This document shows positions 30,580-36,775 of a DNA stretch of 38,795 nt, in pieces. The notes beneath the pieces were generated by a model. It was not told the DNA's origin and searched no databases. It saw only the letters and a list, made by a program, of their open reading frames with translations. Position 1 is the first letter of the stretch. Each line of letters starts with the position of its first letter. The translations under genes and the position numbers were made by a program. Source of the DNA: a virus; IMG/VR virus record IMGVR_UViG_3300048797_000130, positions 1 to 38,795 of that record. One strand, written 5' to 3'.

Positions 30580-30669
30580 ACGCACCTCGCGGATCAGCGC
30601 CACGATAGAACCCGCCAGAAAGCACAGGCTTCCTGCGATATAGAAAATGAGCGACAGGTATTTATTCAC
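30574..30669 (-). CDS. 31-aa single-helix membrane peptide
   Basis: GTG (30669-30667) overlaps the stop of the 88-residue gene as GTGA. The peptide MNKYLSLIFYIAGSLCFLAG continues to SIVALIREVRS with one membrane helix (about residues 4-25). It ends opposite the 3' end of the RHH gene, with a 6-base convergent overlap. Typical short membrane peptide, possibly a holin-like or regulatory peptide; function unknown. Confidence 0.5.
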   Translation of the reverse strand: MNKYLSLIFYIAGSLCFLAGSIVALIREVRS

Positions 30670-30932
30670 TTCGCCCGTATGTAGAGTTTTAGAACGAACG
30701 TGCTCTTAGCGCAGTCGTAAAACCATTCGTAATCCTCCGGCGCTCCTCCTTCGTACCCCTTCACAAAGTAGGACACGAGGTCCGCTGCCTTTATTGTGTC
30801 ATGCTGGATTTTTAGCTCAGGGCGTTTTGCTTTTGAACTTGCTGTTGACCCTTCTCGGTCTATCCCTAAAAGAACTTCTGCAGCATCCAGTCTGTCGTCA
30901 GCGGGTGGGTTAGACACCGGAAGTTCCCCCAT
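30666..30932 (-). CDS. 88-aa protein containing repeat copy D
   Basis: An 88-residue protein, MGELPVSNPPADDRLDAAEV, then the peptide LGIDREGSTASSKAKRPELK (encoded by repeat copy D), and a C-terminal part DLVSYFVKGYEGGAPEDYEW ending LKLYIRAK. The start is not certain: a GTG at 30917, preceded by GGGGGA, would give 83 residues and fits a ribosome site better. Function is unknown. Downstream it is coupled to the 31-residue membrane peptide. Confidence 0.5.
   Translation of the reverse strand: MGELPVSNPPADDRLDAAEVLLGIDREGSTASSKAKRPELKIQHDTIKAADLVSYFVKGYEGGAPEDYEWFYDCAKSTFVLKLYIRAK
30838..30871. repeat. Dispersed repeat copy D (34 bp, inverted)
   Basis: Same core as copies A-C with three base differences, in the opposite orientation to A. 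It lies inside the coding part of the 88-residue gene and encodes GIDREGSTASS. Confidence 0.8.
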
Positions 30933-31164
30933 GAAAGGTCTGTGCGCTGCTGAAGGAATCGCCGGTCTCTCCCCACTTGCTGACGTGGGCTACTATTGAT
31001 GCCCATTCGGGTGCAGGTATGATGTGCACCACGTCCCGCCCTACACCGTCCCGCTCAATCCTAATTCTCACAGAGCCACTCGGCAGGCGCAGGAAGTACC
31101 AACCGTTCCTATGGTGGAACTCGCTGCCTTCCATCTGGTATTGCTGCTTTGTTGGGTCAGTCAT
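30910..31164 (-). CDS. 84-aa protein of unknown function
   Basis: An 84-residue protein with a beta-rich centre: EFHHRNGWYFLRLPSGSVRI, ERDGVGRDVVHIIPAPEWAS, then IVAHVSKWGETGDSFSSAQ. The start overlaps the upstream stop as ATGA. The aromatic/Arg pattern suggests a small folded domain, but no family is known to me. Located in the early accessory cluster. Confidence 0.5.
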   Translation of the reverse strand: MTDPTKQQYQMEGSEFHHRNGWYFLRLPSGSVRIRIERDGVGRDVVHIIPAPEWASIVAHVSKWGETGDSFSSAQTFHGGTSGV

Positions 31165-31388
31165 TTCGTTCCTTGTCCTTGTTTACGGGGTGAAAAGGCG
31201 ATCAAATCTTCGGAGTATTCGAGTGAGAGCCAGTGCGCTTCCTCGCCATAGTCCACCCACTCCTGTCTTGCGTAGAGGTCACAGAGCCAGCGCCAGTAGC
31301 CGTCTGAGCAACGATGCGGTACCCATGCGAAGATGAGCGTCCATCGCTCGTCGCCCTCTTTCGGGATTGGCTTCGCCTTCCATTTCAT
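31161..31388 (-). CDS. 75-aa Trp-rich protein
   Basis: A 75-residue protein with unusually many aromatic residues: MKWKAKPIPKEGDERWTLIF, then CSDGYWRWLCDLYARQEWVD and YGEEAHWLSLEYSEDLIAF. Two Cys lie near the middle. It resembles small phage proteins that accompany HNH-like genes, but I cannot name a family. ATG overlaps the upstream stop as ATGA. Confidence 0.5.
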   Translation of the reverse strand: MKWKAKPIPKEGDERWTLIFAWVPHRCSDGYWRWLCDLYARQEWVDYGEEAHWLSLEYSEDLIAFSPRKQGQGTK

Positions 31389-31759
31389 TTAGTGGCTCCT
31401 GAAAAGGCGATCCATGCGGCGTGAGTTTCAGCGGCGGCTTTCTCAAGATCGATGCGAAAGTGCATCTCGAAGCCATCGAAACCACCGCGCCCCATCCGGT
31501 GAAGCATTTGGTGACAGCCTTCCATGTAGGTGTAGCCGCAGAGGGGCACGACCTCGGTATAGTGCGCCTTCCGTCCGGCGCCATCGCCTTTGATATGCGC
31601 GTTCTCTGAGGGCACCCATCCGCAAGTCAGGCAGGGCAGCGATTTCACGAACTCGACGCGCTCCTTCGATCCATAGCATCGTGCGAACTCGGACTTGCGA
31701 CGTTTTGCGTTCCGTTTCGGTATCGCTCGACGTGTTGAGGGGAGGGACTTGCGGGTCAT
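31385..31759 (-). CDS. HNH-like / zinc-binding endonuclease candidate
   Basis: A 124-residue protein. After a basic N-terminus it shows CLTCGWVPSENAHIKGDGAG, then YTEVVPLCGYTYMEGCHQML and HRMGRGG. The C-x2-C ... AH ... PLC ... CHQ..H arrangement is that of the small HNH-fold proteins of phage early regions (DUF968-like or related). The His and Cys set would bind zinc and a catalytic metal. Nuclease activity is inferred. ATGA overlap with upstream gene. Confidence 0.65.
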   Translation of the reverse strand: MTRKSLPSTRRAIPKRNAKRRKSEFARCYGSKERVEFVKSLPCLTCGWVPSENAHIKGDGAGRKAHYTEVVPLCGYTYMEGCHQMLHRMGRGGFDGFEMHFRIDLEKAAAETHAAWIAFSGATK

Positions 31760-31962
31760 CGTGGCTCCATTCCTGCGGCTTCGCGGGCTTCCTGCTCGAA
31801 CATCCGCGCTTCTGCGAGCAGTTCGTGGCGAGGCTTCCGTCCTTTTTCTTCCGCCTCCGCGTTACAACTCTCCATCCGATCAGCGAGGATGCCCAAACGG
31901 ATAGCGGCAGCTTCTAGCGCCCTCTGCACTTCGGGCCAATTGGTAGTGTACTGTTGGGTCAT
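31756..31962 (-). CDS. 68-aa helical protein
   Basis: A 68-residue, highly helical protein (MTQQYTTNWPEVQRALEAAA...), with Glu/Ala heptads and a basic patch KGRKPRHELLAEARMFEQEA. It is the first gene after repeat copy B and its hairpin, so it may be the first gene of a sub-operon. Function is unknown. Confidence 0.5.
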   Translation of the reverse strand: MTQQYTTNWPEVQRALEAAAIRLGILADRMESCNAEAEEKGRKPRHELLAEARMFEQEAREAAGMEPR

Positions 31963-31988
31963 TCTGTCTCTCTAGAGATAGGAGATGG

Positions 31989-32008
31989 TAAAAGCAGGAG
32001 TGCTTTTA
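31989..32008. promoter_or_regulatory. Inverted repeat TAAAAGCA-GGAG-TGCTTTTA
   Basis: A perfect 8-bp inverted repeat with a four-base loop abuts repeat copy B on its downstream (minus-strand) side and precedes the 68-residue gene. It is AT-rich, so more likely an operator than a terminator. Confidence 0.45.
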
Positions 32009-32049
32009 GGGGTGGACCAAGAAGGGTCAACAGCAAGAACCACTGACGC
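32004..32049. repeat. Dispersed repeat copy B (46 bp)
   Basis: Identical to copy A over 46 bases. On the minus strand it contains TTGACC-N16-TAAAAG upstream of the 68-residue gene. It lies in the gene-free gap 31963-32063. Confidence 0.9.
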
Positions 32050-32063
32050 ACTCTTAGAGATTG

Positions 32064-32366
32064 TCATGGAAGATTCTCCACCCTGAGATCAGCTTGGGTA
32101 CCCATTGCGATTACGCCGCAGACGTAGGACTCAAGCCGCTCAAGCCGCTCTACGTGTTTCGTGAGAGTTGCAACGTCGCGTTTGTCTAGCGCGAGTTCGG
32201 CTTCGAGTTCCTCTATGCGGGATTCCTTTGACGCGATGTAAGCCATTAGCGCCCCTCCGGTTTCGGCAATCGCATCCCCGCTACCAGCCGACGCGAGGCC
32301 GTAATTCATAATCAGCATCCGCGCCTGCGAGGACAGCTTCGTCAACTCCGAGAGGGTCTGGCTCAT
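32064..32366 (-). CDS. 100-aa coiled-coil protein
   Basis: A 100-residue protein with AGGAG upstream. It has a first helix (MSQTLSELTKLSSQARMLIM), a Gly/Ala turn and a coiled coil of about 45 residues (SRIEELEAELALDKRDVATL, TKHVERLERLESYV). It ends ADLRVENLP. Function is unknown. It lies between repeat copies B and C. Confidence 0.5.
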   Translation of the reverse strand: MSQTLSELTKLSSQARMLIMNYGLASAGSGDAIAETGGALMAYIASKESRIEELEAELALDKRDVATLTKHVERLERLESYVCGVIAMGTQADLRVENLP

Positions 32367-32391
32367 TTGATACTCCTAGTTTATTCAGAGC

Positions 32392-33240
32392 TTACTGTGG
32401 TTTATCAGCGATGCGCGTAAGTTTGTCGGCGAGGTTGAGCCAAGTATCCCATTCGGGAGTTTCGCGCGATTGGCGTGCTTCGTTTCGAGCGAGAACGACG
32501 AGACTTTTTGCCTCCGCTGGCGTTAGCGATGAGGACTCAAGGTCGGCGATTTTCAAGGCCTGAATTAGTGACGGTAGGCTCGATCTTGCGCGCAACGCCC
32601 CGTTCTCAGATCGCAGATGGCTCACCTCTTCCGTAACCAGTTCGGCGATGTTCTCACCACCTAATCCGAGTTTGTATTTCTGGCAGCAGTCATGCAGAAT
32701 GCCGCACATCTCGCCGTACAATTTTCCGCGCGCCCCGATTTCTGCCTGCTGCTTCTCGAAGAGCGCCTCTACTGCCAGACGAGCGGCGTTCACCGCTTTC
32801 TGCGCGTACTCCATCTGATACGTCTCGGCGGTGCTTTTAGCCCAAGCGTCGGACACATCCTGAAACTCACCTACGGCCTCGCACAGTTCATCCAGCACGG
32901 CCCGTAAGTCGGATGGCGTCGGTGGTGCGGTGTAGCGACTGATAGCCGCCTGCTCCGATTGCGTGGTGCCGTAAACGGTATGGTCGCCAACGTCGGGAAT
33001 AGCACTCCGCTTTCCTTCGATGTCGTAGCCAAGTATTCGGGGAGATGTGTCGTTGACACGCTGCCGCCCGCAGTCCTTACACGGATGGTCAAGCGGGGGA
33101 AGCATTCCACAGGTGGCGCACCATGGCCGGGGTGCATCCGCCCTTGAACTTGCTGTTGACCCTTCTTGGTCCACCCCTGATTCTTCTGCGTCGCTCATTT
33201 TTCTGGATTCCTTGTTGGGGAAGACGTGGGAGACAGTCAT
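32392..33240 (-). CDS. 282-aa protein with zinc knuckle and repeat copy C
   Basis: A 282-residue protein starting in an ATGA overlap; an internal ATG (residue 15) is a possible alternative. The N-terminus has ESGVDQEGSTASSRADA (from repeat copy C), then CATCGMLPPLDHPCKDCGRQ, two CxxC pairs of a zinc ribbon at about residues 41-58. The remainder is long helices (about 110-270), with HLRSENGALRARSSLPSLIQ and SSLTPAEAKSLVVLARNEAR. Function is unknown. The zinc ribbon may contact DNA or another protein. Confidence 0.55.
   Translation of the reverse strand: MTVSHVFPNKESRKMSDAEESGVDQEGSTASSRADAPRPWCATCGMLPPLDHPCKDCGRQRVNDTSPRILGYDIEGKRSAIPDVGDHTVYGTTQSEQAAISRYTAPPTPSDLRAVLDELCEAVGEFQDVSDAWAKSTAETYQMEYAQKAVNAARLAVEALFEKQQAEIGARGKLYGEMCGILHDCCQKYKLGLGGENIAELVTEEVSHLRSENGALRARSSLPSLIQALKIADLESSSLTPAEAKSLVVLARNEARQSRETPEWDTWLNLADKLTRIADKPQ
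33149..33178. repeat. Dispersed repeat copy C (30 bp identical, inverted)
   Basis: 30 bases identical to part of copies A and B, in the opposite orientation, located in the N-terminal coding part of the 282-residue gene. The shared core extends to TTGAACTTGCTG, which is also present next to copy D. Confidence 0.85.
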
Positions 33241-33557
33241 GCGCGCCTCTTCAAAAACGAGGGATTCAGAAACGCTTGCAGTTCTTCAAGACCGCCTAGC
33301 ACGTAGAGCTCTCCGGCCTCCTCGCACATCTCCTGGAAGGCTTTCTGCTCGGGACGCTGCTTCCCGCCTTCGGCCTTACACTCGAACCAGAATGTTCTCG
33401 AGCCCTTGTAGTACTTCCGGTCGGGAATCCCAGGCGTCTGCCTTGAAGCGCGGGCCTGTGAGAATCGGACGACACTCCAGCCCATAAGCGTGACCAGCTT
33501 GTCGCACTCGCCCTCGACCTGCTTCTCCAGAGGGTTCAAGCCGCGCCACTTCTTCAT
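33237..33557 (-). CDS. VRR-NUC domain nuclease
   Basis: A 106-residue protein matching the VRR-NUC fold: FSQARASRQTPGIPDRKYYK (about residues 33-52), then FWFECKAEGGKQRPEQKAFQ (56-75). In this family GIPD supplies the catalytic Asp and E-x-K (here ECK) completes the metal site. These stand-alone phage VRR-NUC proteins are thought to process branched DNA (Holliday-type). The start lies in an ATGA overlap with the upstream small Cys protein. Confidence 0.85.
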   Translation of the reverse strand: MKKWRGLNPLEKQVEGECDKLVTLMGWSVVRFSQARASRQTPGIPDRKYYKGSRTFWFECKAEGGKQRPEQKAFQEMCEEAGELYVLGGLEELQAFLNPSFLKRRA

Positions 33558-33775
33558 GCGAAGTTTTCCCCGCGATATTTGTCGATCCTGCGAGTGTGCT
33601 CACAGACGTTCTTGACGCAGCTGAGGCAGACATATTGAACCTCTGGGCCATCTCCCATCCCTCGCCACTTCACAGTGAGCGATTTCCCAATTCCGTAGTA
33701 GACCCCTGAGTCCGTCTGGGCCTTGACCCAGATCATCTCATCGCCTGCCTGAGCGACTTCGGATGCGTGACTCAC
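33554..33775 (-). CDS. 73-aa Cys-containing protein
   Basis: A 73-residue protein: MSHASEVAQAGDEMIWVKAQ, a beta part (VYYGIGKSLTVKWRGMG), then VCLSCVKNVCEHTRRIDKYR. The CLSC-x3-C-x-H set could bind a zinc. It starts in an ATGA overlap. Function is unknown; it is one of several small zinc-type proteins in this cluster. Confidence 0.5.
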   Translation of the reverse strand: MSHASEVAQAGDEMIWVKAQTDSGVYYGIGKSLTVKWRGMGDGPEVQYVCLSCVKNVCEHTRRIDKYRGENFA

Positions 33776-33948
33776 GCGGAGAGTTTCCTCAGTTGGCGAT
33801 CTGCATAGCGAGCCGCCGCAGCCAAGCGCTCAATCTTCCGGCGCTCTAACTCTTCGATCCTCGCTATGACGACTTCAGAGATGCCGAAGACGACCAGGCA
33901 GGCGATGATCGTCGCTACAACTAACTGGCCTGCAAGCGCGTAGTTCAT
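33772..33948 (-). CDS. 58-aa membrane protein with coiled coil
   Basis: I start at the ATG at 33948 (MNYALAGQLVVATIIACLVV) because its A overlaps the upstream stop as ATGA; the longer frame to 33990 would overlap the upstream gene by 46 bases. One transmembrane helix (about residues 7-28) is followed by an amphipathic basic coil (ARIEELERRKIERLAAAARY). It is likely inserted with the coil in the cytoplasm. Function is unknown. Confidence 0.55.
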   Translation of the reverse strand: MNYALAGQLVVATIIACLVVFGISEVVIARIEELERRKIERLAAAARYADRQLRKLSA

Positions 33949-34208
33949 TCCGCTACCTCGTAGGTCATGGCGAAGATGTCTGGCTTGCACGGATAGTGTT
34001 CGCCCTTAACGCCCGTGATTATGAAATCGCCCTCGCTGACAGTGAGGCGACCCTCAAGCGTCATAATCCAGTACACGCCATCAAGCGGGTCAGGCGTGAA
34101 ATCACCCTCAGCTTTTGGCACGCCATAGTTCACATGAGCATGAGTGCTCGCATCATCGGCATGGAACTGGACTGCATCAATTACGACTGGCTTCTTTCTG
34201 AATTTCAT
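33945..34208 (-). CDS. PGDYG-family phage protein
   Basis: An 87-residue protein. MKFRKKPVVIDAVQFHADDA and SEGDFIITGVKGEHYPCKPD with FAMTYE are the hallmark segments of the PGDYG phage family, widespread in tailed phages and prophages. Its biochemical function is not established. The start is in an ATGA overlap. Length is typical. Confidence 0.85.
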   Translation of the reverse strand: MKFRKKPVVIDAVQFHADDASTHAHVNYGVPKAEGDFTPDPLDGVYWIMTLEGRLTVSEGDFIITGVKGEHYPCKPDIFAMTYEVAE

Positions 34209-34486
34209 CGTGTCCTCGAATTGGTTCCTAGAAGTTTTCTATCGCAGCGAGCGCACAAAGCGGGGAAGGCAGTAGCTTTACCGATCTCAACGCAGGACTC
34301 GAGGAATGAGGCCCGTTGGCCGTCCGTGAGTGAGGCTAGATACTCGGGGCTCACGAGGAACTGTGAGTATTCAGCACCGCAGCGGCATTTGGCATTTGGG
34401 TTCTCCCGCGGCTTAGACCGACGCGATTCATCGGCATCATCACGCGGGTACTCGAGGAGAAAGGGAATCCGGGGGACGGCTATCAT
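34205..34486 (-). CDS. 93-aa Cys-rich protein
   Basis: A 93-residue protein from ATG 34486, chosen since it overlaps the upstream stop as ATGA; an ATG nine codons earlier is not overlapped. It has CRCGAEYSQFLVSPEYLASL and a C-terminal CARCDRKLLG, which suggest a split CxC/CxxC zinc site. Function is unknown; located just downstream of the HTH replication-type gene. Confidence 0.55.
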   Translation of the reverse strand: MIAVPRIPFLLEYPRDDADESRRSKPRENPNAKCRCGAEYSQFLVSPEYLASLTDGQRASFLESCVEIGKATAFPALCARCDRKLLGTNSRTR

Positions 34487-35190
34487 GCCTGTAGCCCCTC
34501 TAACACGGCCCACAACGCTTGCTTGACCTGCTCCGGCTTGCGTGGCTTCTCCTTACCTGGAGGTCTGTATCCGTGTACGCCGGCAAGCGGGTTCGGGAGA
34601 TCGCCCTTCACGGACGCGAGGAGCGGGATCTCTGTTTGCCCGTCCAGCCGCCACGCCTTAAGTAACCCCTGTTCCCAGAAGGCCAGCGAGATCGGCAGCT
34701 TTCCCTTACCGTGCTTTTCGGGATGGAAACGCATGATATGGCGCCGAAGCATCATGAGCGCGAACCCGAGCTCGACGCCGGCGGCTTGGAGATTCTGCCC
34801 CGTCCGAACGCTCGAGCGGTTGTCGTGCTGGACGCGTTTGAAGTCGTCCCCAAAGCGTTCGAAGCAACCCGAGTTCATGGCGTTTATCAAATCACTTGTG
34901 TAACCGCCTCCAGACTCTAGAGGCAGTTTATCTAGTGTAGTTCTATCTAGAGGGACAGCCTTAACCGATACACGGTGTATCGGATTAGCCTTAACCGATA
35001 CGGGCTTAACCGACTCGCTGTATCGGTTAAGCGCATCAGCATGAGAGTCTACAAAGGCGAGAAATCGCTGTACTTTCGCGGCTGTCCAGCCCCATCGCTT
35101 TGCGAGATGGCGGGTAGAAGCGCGACCGTTCTTCCGGAGATCCTCGAGCGCAAGGGTGCGCTCCGCTGACCACCTGAATCGCTGGCTCAT
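34483..35190 (-). CDS. HTH protein with internal iterons, replication-initiator candidate
   Basis: A 235-residue protein. The N-terminus (MSQRFRWSAERTLALEDLRK, then RASTRHLAKRWGWTAAKVQR) is a winged-helix/HTH-type DNA-binding region, followed by a repetitive low-complexity linker (SESVKPVSVKANPIHRVSVK) and a C-terminal helical domain (ELGFALMMLRRHIMRFHPEK). The linker is encoded by the iteron-like cluster. The arrangement (DNA-binding N-terminus, origin repeats within the gene, helicase-loader-like C-terminus) parallels lambda O. This is inference from architecture; no signature confirms it. Confidence 0.6.
   Translation of the reverse strand: MSQRFRWSAERTLALEDLRKNGRASTRHLAKRWGWTAAKVQRFLAFVDSHADALNRYSESVKPVSVKANPIHRVSVKAVPLDRTTLDKLPLESGGGYTSDLINAMNSGCFERFGDDFKRVQHDNRSSVRTGQNLQAAGVELGFALMMLRRHIMRFHPEKHGKGKLPISLAFWEQGLLKAWRLDGQTEIPLLASVKGDLPNPLAGVHGYRPPGKEKPRKPEQVKQALWAVLEGLQA
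34900..35035. repeat. Iteron-like repeat cluster, candidate replication origin
   Basis: CTTAACCGATAC occurs at 34960-34971 and 34990-35001, with a partial copy at 35005-35013 and inverted copies at 35020-35031 and (partial) 34977-34983. The first copy forms a 19-base near-palindrome with the partial inverted one (34965-34983). AT-richer DNA with two TATCTAG and CTCTAGAG elements flanks the cluster (34913-34950). It lies inside the HTH gene. Confidence 0.6.
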
Positions 35191-35528
35191 GCGGTGCGCC
35201 TCTGGTCAGCGGGCAGCACCCAAACTGAGTGCCGATTCCCGTGGCTGGCGTCGATCGTGGAGCGACGGGTACGCTCGGTTGCGATTAGCCCAGCCATCCG
35301 GCAAAGCGCGCCCAGAAACGAGAGCTCACGGCCTTTAGCCTCCGCAGCCAGGAGCCCCCGTTGTACCGCGGTAAGTCTGACGTCCGAAATAGTGACGCCT
35401 GAGTCTCCAGCTTTCAGCGCGAGAGTCCTCACAATCGGGATTAACAACGCGATTCTGTGACTGTGCTTGGATGCCGATTGCGTGCTCCAAAGCTGGATCT
35501 GATCGGGTGAGGGTTCGCGGGTTCTCAT
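35187..35528 (-). CDS. 113-aa protein of unknown function
   Basis: A 113-residue basic protein: MRTREPSPDQIQLWSTQSAS, then HSHRIALLIPIVRTLALKAG, SDVRLTAVQRGLLAAEAKGR and a C-terminal HSVWVLPADQRRTA. It might be a small HTH or wHTH domain (SDVRLTAVQRG could be a recognition-type helix), but I cannot confirm. It overlaps neighbours by ATGA on both sides. Confidence 0.5.
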   Translation of the reverse strand: MRTREPSPDQIQLWSTQSASKHSHRIALLIPIVRTLALKAGDSGVTISDVRLTAVQRGLLAAEAKGRELSFLGALCRMAGLIATERTRRSTIDASHGNRHSVWVLPADQRRTA

Positions 35529-36115
35529 GCGGCGTCATCCTCGCGCTGTTCCTCTACCGTGCGGTCGGTGGTGAGGATCTGCGCTTCAATGAGGCGTTCA
35601 GCATCCTCAAACGGGATCATCGCACGCCATTTCTCGAAAGCACGGGCCACAGAACCGCTTCCCGGAAACAGATCGGTGAACTCGTCCTCTGCGCGGATGC
35701 CGAGAACGGCGAATATCCAGAAGCAGAACCCATCGGGCTTCGCGCCTCGCAGCCCTTTCTGGATCGCCATGTTCTCGCTGAGATAATCGCGAATCGTCAT
35801 TGCGTAACGCGGGCGTTTCCGACAACCGCGAACCAGAACGGGCTCCCAGCAATAGCCGGGGTTGACGCCGGGCTTGAAAGAAACGAGCGGCTTCACCCAC
35901 GCCATGACGCGCGTATCTGGAGGGCAGAGCGGCAGGATGTGCTTGAGAGCTGTCGATTGAAGTGACATCGCCCACCCGTCAAACTCAGAGCACAGACGAT
36001 CCACCAGAGCCGCGTGAGGCTCGATCTTGTCGTATTCAGCAGCCTCGGGATGCAGCTTGCCGTAGAACTTCTCAGCCAAGCCAAAATAGGGCGGATCAGC
36101 GTATGCGAATTTCAT
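35525..36115 (-). CDS. DNA methyltransferase (DPPY)
   Basis: A 196-residue protein. DPPYFG at residues 7-12 is the catalytic motif IV of N6-adenine or N4-cytosine DNA methyltransferases, and FTDLFPGSGSVARAFEKW near residue 150 is the AdoMet-binding motif I. With motif IV before motif I the order is permuted (beta-like). It lacks a clear separate target-recognition domain, so the sequence specificity is probably short or supplied by the middle segment. Probably a phage anti-restriction enzyme. Start ATG is in an ATGA overlap. Confidence 0.8.
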   Translation of the reverse strand: MKFAYADPPYFGLAEKFYGKLHPEAAEYDKIEPHAALVDRLCSEFDGWAMSLQSTALKHILPLCPPDTRVMAWVKPLVSFKPGVNPGYCWEPVLVRGCRKRPRYAMTIRDYLSENMAIQKGLRGAKPDGFCFWIFAVLGIRAEDEFTDLFPGSGSVARAFEKWRAMIPFEDAERLIEAQILTTDRTVEEQREDDAA

Positions 36116-36471
36116 GCTGCCCTACGCTTTCTAACGAGCCGCATTCTTTCCCGAACCATCCGCTGCTGACGCGCTGTCGTGCATTCGTTGCAGCGAAGAC
36201 GTCGTGCTGTGCCCATGCTGGTGCGGCCAATCATGGCGGGGCAGTCCAAACACTTAACGGGATCAAGTAATTCCGCCGGCTTCTCAGAAACGAACCGACT
36301 GACTACCTGACCCATCGGTTGCCGAGTGTGGCACCGGGTGCAGATCTCGATGCAGTAGCCAGCCCCGTCGGTGATGAAGTCCAACACGTTCCCGCACACA
36401 CAGAGGGCTATCTCACGTCCTACGAACTCAGTGAGCGAAGCCTGAAGTCTCGAGTCTGGGAGATGTCTCAT
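36112..36471 (-). CDS. 119-aa zinc-binding protein
   Basis: Starts at ATG 36471, preceded by GGAAG; an upstream GTG at 36489 lacks a ribosome site. The product has EIALCVCGNVLDFITDGAGY, CTRCHTRQPMG, then CLDCPAMIGRTSMGTARRLR and CNECTTARQQR: four CxC/CxxC pairs that would form two zinc ribbons, followed by a basic helix. Possibly a DNA-binding or transcription-control protein; family unknown. It is the first minus-strand gene after the attachment region. Confidence 0.6.
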   Translation of the reverse strand: MRHLPDSRLQASLTEFVGREIALCVCGNVLDFITDGAGYCIEICTRCHTRQPMGQVVSRFVSEKPAELLDPVKCLDCPAMIGRTSMGTARRLRCNECTTARQQRMVRERMRLVRKRRAA

Positions 36472-36521
36472 GCGAACAGCTTCCAGCACGAGAACTGGAG
36501 CGAGACGGGAACCAGATCGCG

Positions 36522-36743
36522 TGTTGCGAAGTAGGTTGCGGACTGGCCCTCAGTTGTTGTACTTGGCTGGACTCTGTTGCGTGAATTCTTACTATAGGAA
36601 GGGGGTTTGCCCGCACCTATCCCGTTGCAACTGAGAGACTTAAAATCCCTTCCCATAGGTGGGGTGAGAGTTCGATCCTCTCCCCGAGCATTGTATAGAC
36701 TTAGGCGCATGGAGTTAAACCATTTTCTAGGCGTGATGTTGCG
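36522..36743. repeat. TGTTGCG heptamers around the attP core
   Basis: TGTTGCG occurs at 36522-36528, 36575-36581 and 36737-36743, plus a fourth at 36874-36880 in the integrase gene, all on the plus strand. Candidate integrase arm-type sites. No other feature is seen in the gene-free stretch 36472-36775 apart from the core. Confidence 0.35.
36636..36690. other. attP core: 3' half of a tRNA-Leu(TAA) gene
   Basis: Plus strand reads as the anticodon loop CTTAAAA (36639-36645), anticodon 3' stem TCCCT, variable arm CCCATAGGTGGG, T arm GAGAG/CTCTC with loop TTCGATC (36666-36682), acceptor strand CCCGAGC and discriminator A (36690). The matching 5' half is absent upstream. The anticodon 5' stem AGAGA has a mismatch with TCCCT, marking where the host-identical core should begin. 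No functional tRNA is encoded. It lies 86 bases before the integrase. Confidence 0.75.
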
Positions 36744-36775
36744 GACGGCGATGCGGAGGCGTAGGTTTTCGACCC

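Noticed and set aside
30083-30625. A 180-codon minus-strand frame opposite the RHH operon
   Set aside because: Shadow composition; the RHH motif and coupled starts are on the plus strand.
36600-36690. A complete tRNA-Leu gene
   Set aside because: No D arm, no 5' acceptor strand and a mismatched anticodon stem; only the 3' half is present, as expected for attP.
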